Below are positions 6,500 to 7,118 of a stretch of 7,118 nucleotides of DNA, piece after piece. Both the position numbers and the translations under genes were made by a program. Within the stretch, counting starts at the first letter, position 1; each line of letters begins with the position of its first letter. Source of the DNA: Veillonella sp. (lineage in GTDB: Bacteria; Bacillota; Negativicutes; Veillonellales; Veillonellaceae); assembly GCA_019419725.1 (NCBI GenBank), contig DXZL01000072.1, forward strand, positions 1 to 7,118. The letters run 5' to 3'. The notes beneath the pieces are model-generated. The model did not search any database. It was given only the letters and a program-made list of their open reading frames with translations, and had not been told where the DNA came from.

Positions 6500-6994
6500 T
6501 TAGGAACGGAAGTTAACGAATTGCAATTCTACAGGGATATCCAATTGTTTTAACATTTGGATTACTGCTTGCAAATCATCTTTATCCTTACCAGATACGC
6601 GCACTTGATCCTCTTGGATAGATGCTTGTACCTTGATTTTCATGTTTTTAATTGCTTTTACTACTTCTTTAGCATTTTCTTTAGTAATGCCTTTTTTAAT
6701 AGTAATGATTTGGCGAACTGTAGCACCAGCAGCTGGTTCAACTTTGCCGTAGTCAAGATTTTTAATCGCTACGTTACGTTTAACCATTTTGCCTTTTAAA
6801 ACATCGATAATGGCATTCAATTTATATTCATCATCACCGATGATTTTGATAGTGTCACCTTCAAGACTAATTTCCGCTTTAGAACCGCGGAAATCATAGC
6901 GCGTACCAATCTCTTTTTTCGCTTGGTTTACCGCATTATCTACTTCCTGCATATCCACTTCGGACACAACGTCAAAGGAACAATCTTTAGCCAT
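6500..6994 (-). CDS. yajQ: YajQ family nucleotide-binding protein
   Basis: YajQ proteins (DUF520) are small cytoplasmic proteins with two ferredoxin-like domains that bind nucleotides; a Xanthomonas member binds cyclic di-GMP and acts as a regulator. The role in this organism cannot be inferred from the sequence. The 164-residue product has the usual length and the family hallmarks: N-terminal SFDVVSEVD (6-14), GTRYDFRGSKAEI (30-42), a central KGITKENAKEVVKAIK stretch, then VRVSGKDKDDLQAVIQML and the terminal FVNFRS. No signal peptide or membrane segment is visible. The start at 6994 has an ideal AGGAGG (7001-7006) 6 nt upstream. It lies in line with the cbi genes but is not a known cobalamin enzyme, so co-transcription would be a matter of location rather than shared chemistry. 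Confidence 0.95.
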   Translation of the reverse strand: MAKDCSFDVVSEVDMQEVDNAVNQAKKEIGTRYDFRGSKAEISLEGDTIKIIGDDEYKLNAIIDVLKGKMVKRNVAIKNLDYGKVEPAAGATVRQIITIKKGITKENAKEVVKAIKNMKIKVQASIQEDQVRVSGKDKDDLQAVIQMLKQLDIPVELQFVNFRS

Positions 6995-7071
6995 TTTATA
7001 CCTCCTACACTGAACCCGTTGGGCATGGGGTCCATAGCATTACTTTCATCATCCTCATATTCCAAGTGAAA

Positions 7072-7085
7072 GTGTAAATGTACAC
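7072..7085. promoter_or_regulatory. Candidate operator or hairpin GTGTA-N4-TACAC
   Basis: A perfect 5-bp dyad around AATG lies about 23 nt downstream of the possible -10 element and 78 nt before the yajQ start. Position and symmetry would suit a repressor site or a small 5' UTR hairpin. The dyad is short enough to arise by chance, and I cannot assign a regulator. Confidence 0.25.
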
Positions 7086-7107
7086 CAAATCGGAATATAT
7101 CTCTATA

Positions 7108-7113
7108 ATTATA
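7108..7113 (-). promoter_or_regulatory. Possible -10 element for yajQ (and perhaps the cbi operon)
   Basis: The minus strand reads TATAAT here, a perfect match to the sigma-70/sigma-A -10 consensus, followed by A/T-rich DNA. The matching -35 would lie just beyond the window edge, so the promoter cannot be confirmed. The site sits in a palindromic TATAATTATA, so a plus-strand TATAAT (7104-7109) also exists and a divergent promoter is an alternative reading. Confidence 0.35.
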
Positions 7114-7118
7114 CCTTA

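Larger units (their letters stand above)
6995..7118 (-). other. Non-coding leader of yajQ with several small inverted repeats
   Basis: No gene is visible in these 124 bases. Apart from the yajQ ribosome site they contain three small dyads: GAACCC/GGGTCC (7012-7017 with 7028-7033, one G-U pair in the minus-strand RNA), ACTTTCA/TGAAAGT (7042-7048 with 7067-7073, perfect 7 bp, 18-nt loop) and GTGTA/TACAC (7072-7076 with 7081-7085, 4-nt centre). The last two share two bases, so they could not both form fully. I recognise no known riboswitch class and no B12-box-like sequence. Confidence 0.45.

Overview
The window is a single co-oriented gene block on the minus strand. It holds a yajQ-family gene followed by eight genes of the oxygen-independent (early cobalt insertion) corrin-ring pathway. 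In transcription order (right to left) these are yajQ, cbiD, cbiE, cbiT, cbiF, cbiG, cbiH, cbiJ and cbiC, followed by a strong hairpin terminator at the left edge. I see no credible plus-strand gene; open frames there lie antisense inside the cbi genes.

Organism: a fairly low-GC genome with consistently strong AGGAGG-type ribosome binding sites, and the anaerobic rather than aerobic cobalamin route (cbiD and cbiG present, no cobG/cobF). This suggests an anaerobic Firmicute. The protein sequences look most like Negativicutes, probably Veillonella. That is an impression from the sequence, not a database match.

Layout: 6995-7118 is a non-coding leader with a possible -10 element and small inverted repeats. 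6500-6994 is yajQ. A 71-bp gap (6429-6499) with no clear terminator leads into cbiD. From cbiD to cbiC (6428 down to 55) every junction is an overlap or a 1-nt gap: D/E overlap 25 nt, E/T overlap 4 nt, T/F gap 1 nt, F/G gap 1 nt, G/H overlap 106 nt, H/J overlap 4 nt, J/C overlap 14 nt. 1-54 carries a 13-bp stem-loop just after the cbiC stop.

Pathway logic: the eight enzymes cover every step from cobalt-factor III to cobyrinate: CbiH (C17 methylation and ring contraction), CbiF (C11), CbiG (lactone opening, loss of acetaldehyde), CbiD (C1), CbiJ (reduction), CbiE (C5), CbiT (C15 and decarboxylation) and CbiC (methyl shift). The flanking steps (cobaltochelatase CbiK/CbiX, CbiL, amidases CbiA/CbiP, nucleotide-loop assembly) are not in the window. 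The D-E-T-F-G-H-J order matches the Salmonella cbi operon, with cbiC at the 3' end instead of before cbiD.

Novelty: this is a well-understood biosynthetic operon and I find no new system. The points most worth a second look are the 106-nt cbiG/cbiH overlap, which gives CbiH an Asn/Gln/Ser-rich N-terminal extension, the structured leader of yajQ, the yajQ-cbi linkage, and the absence of a visible cobalamin riboswitch in the non-coding segments.
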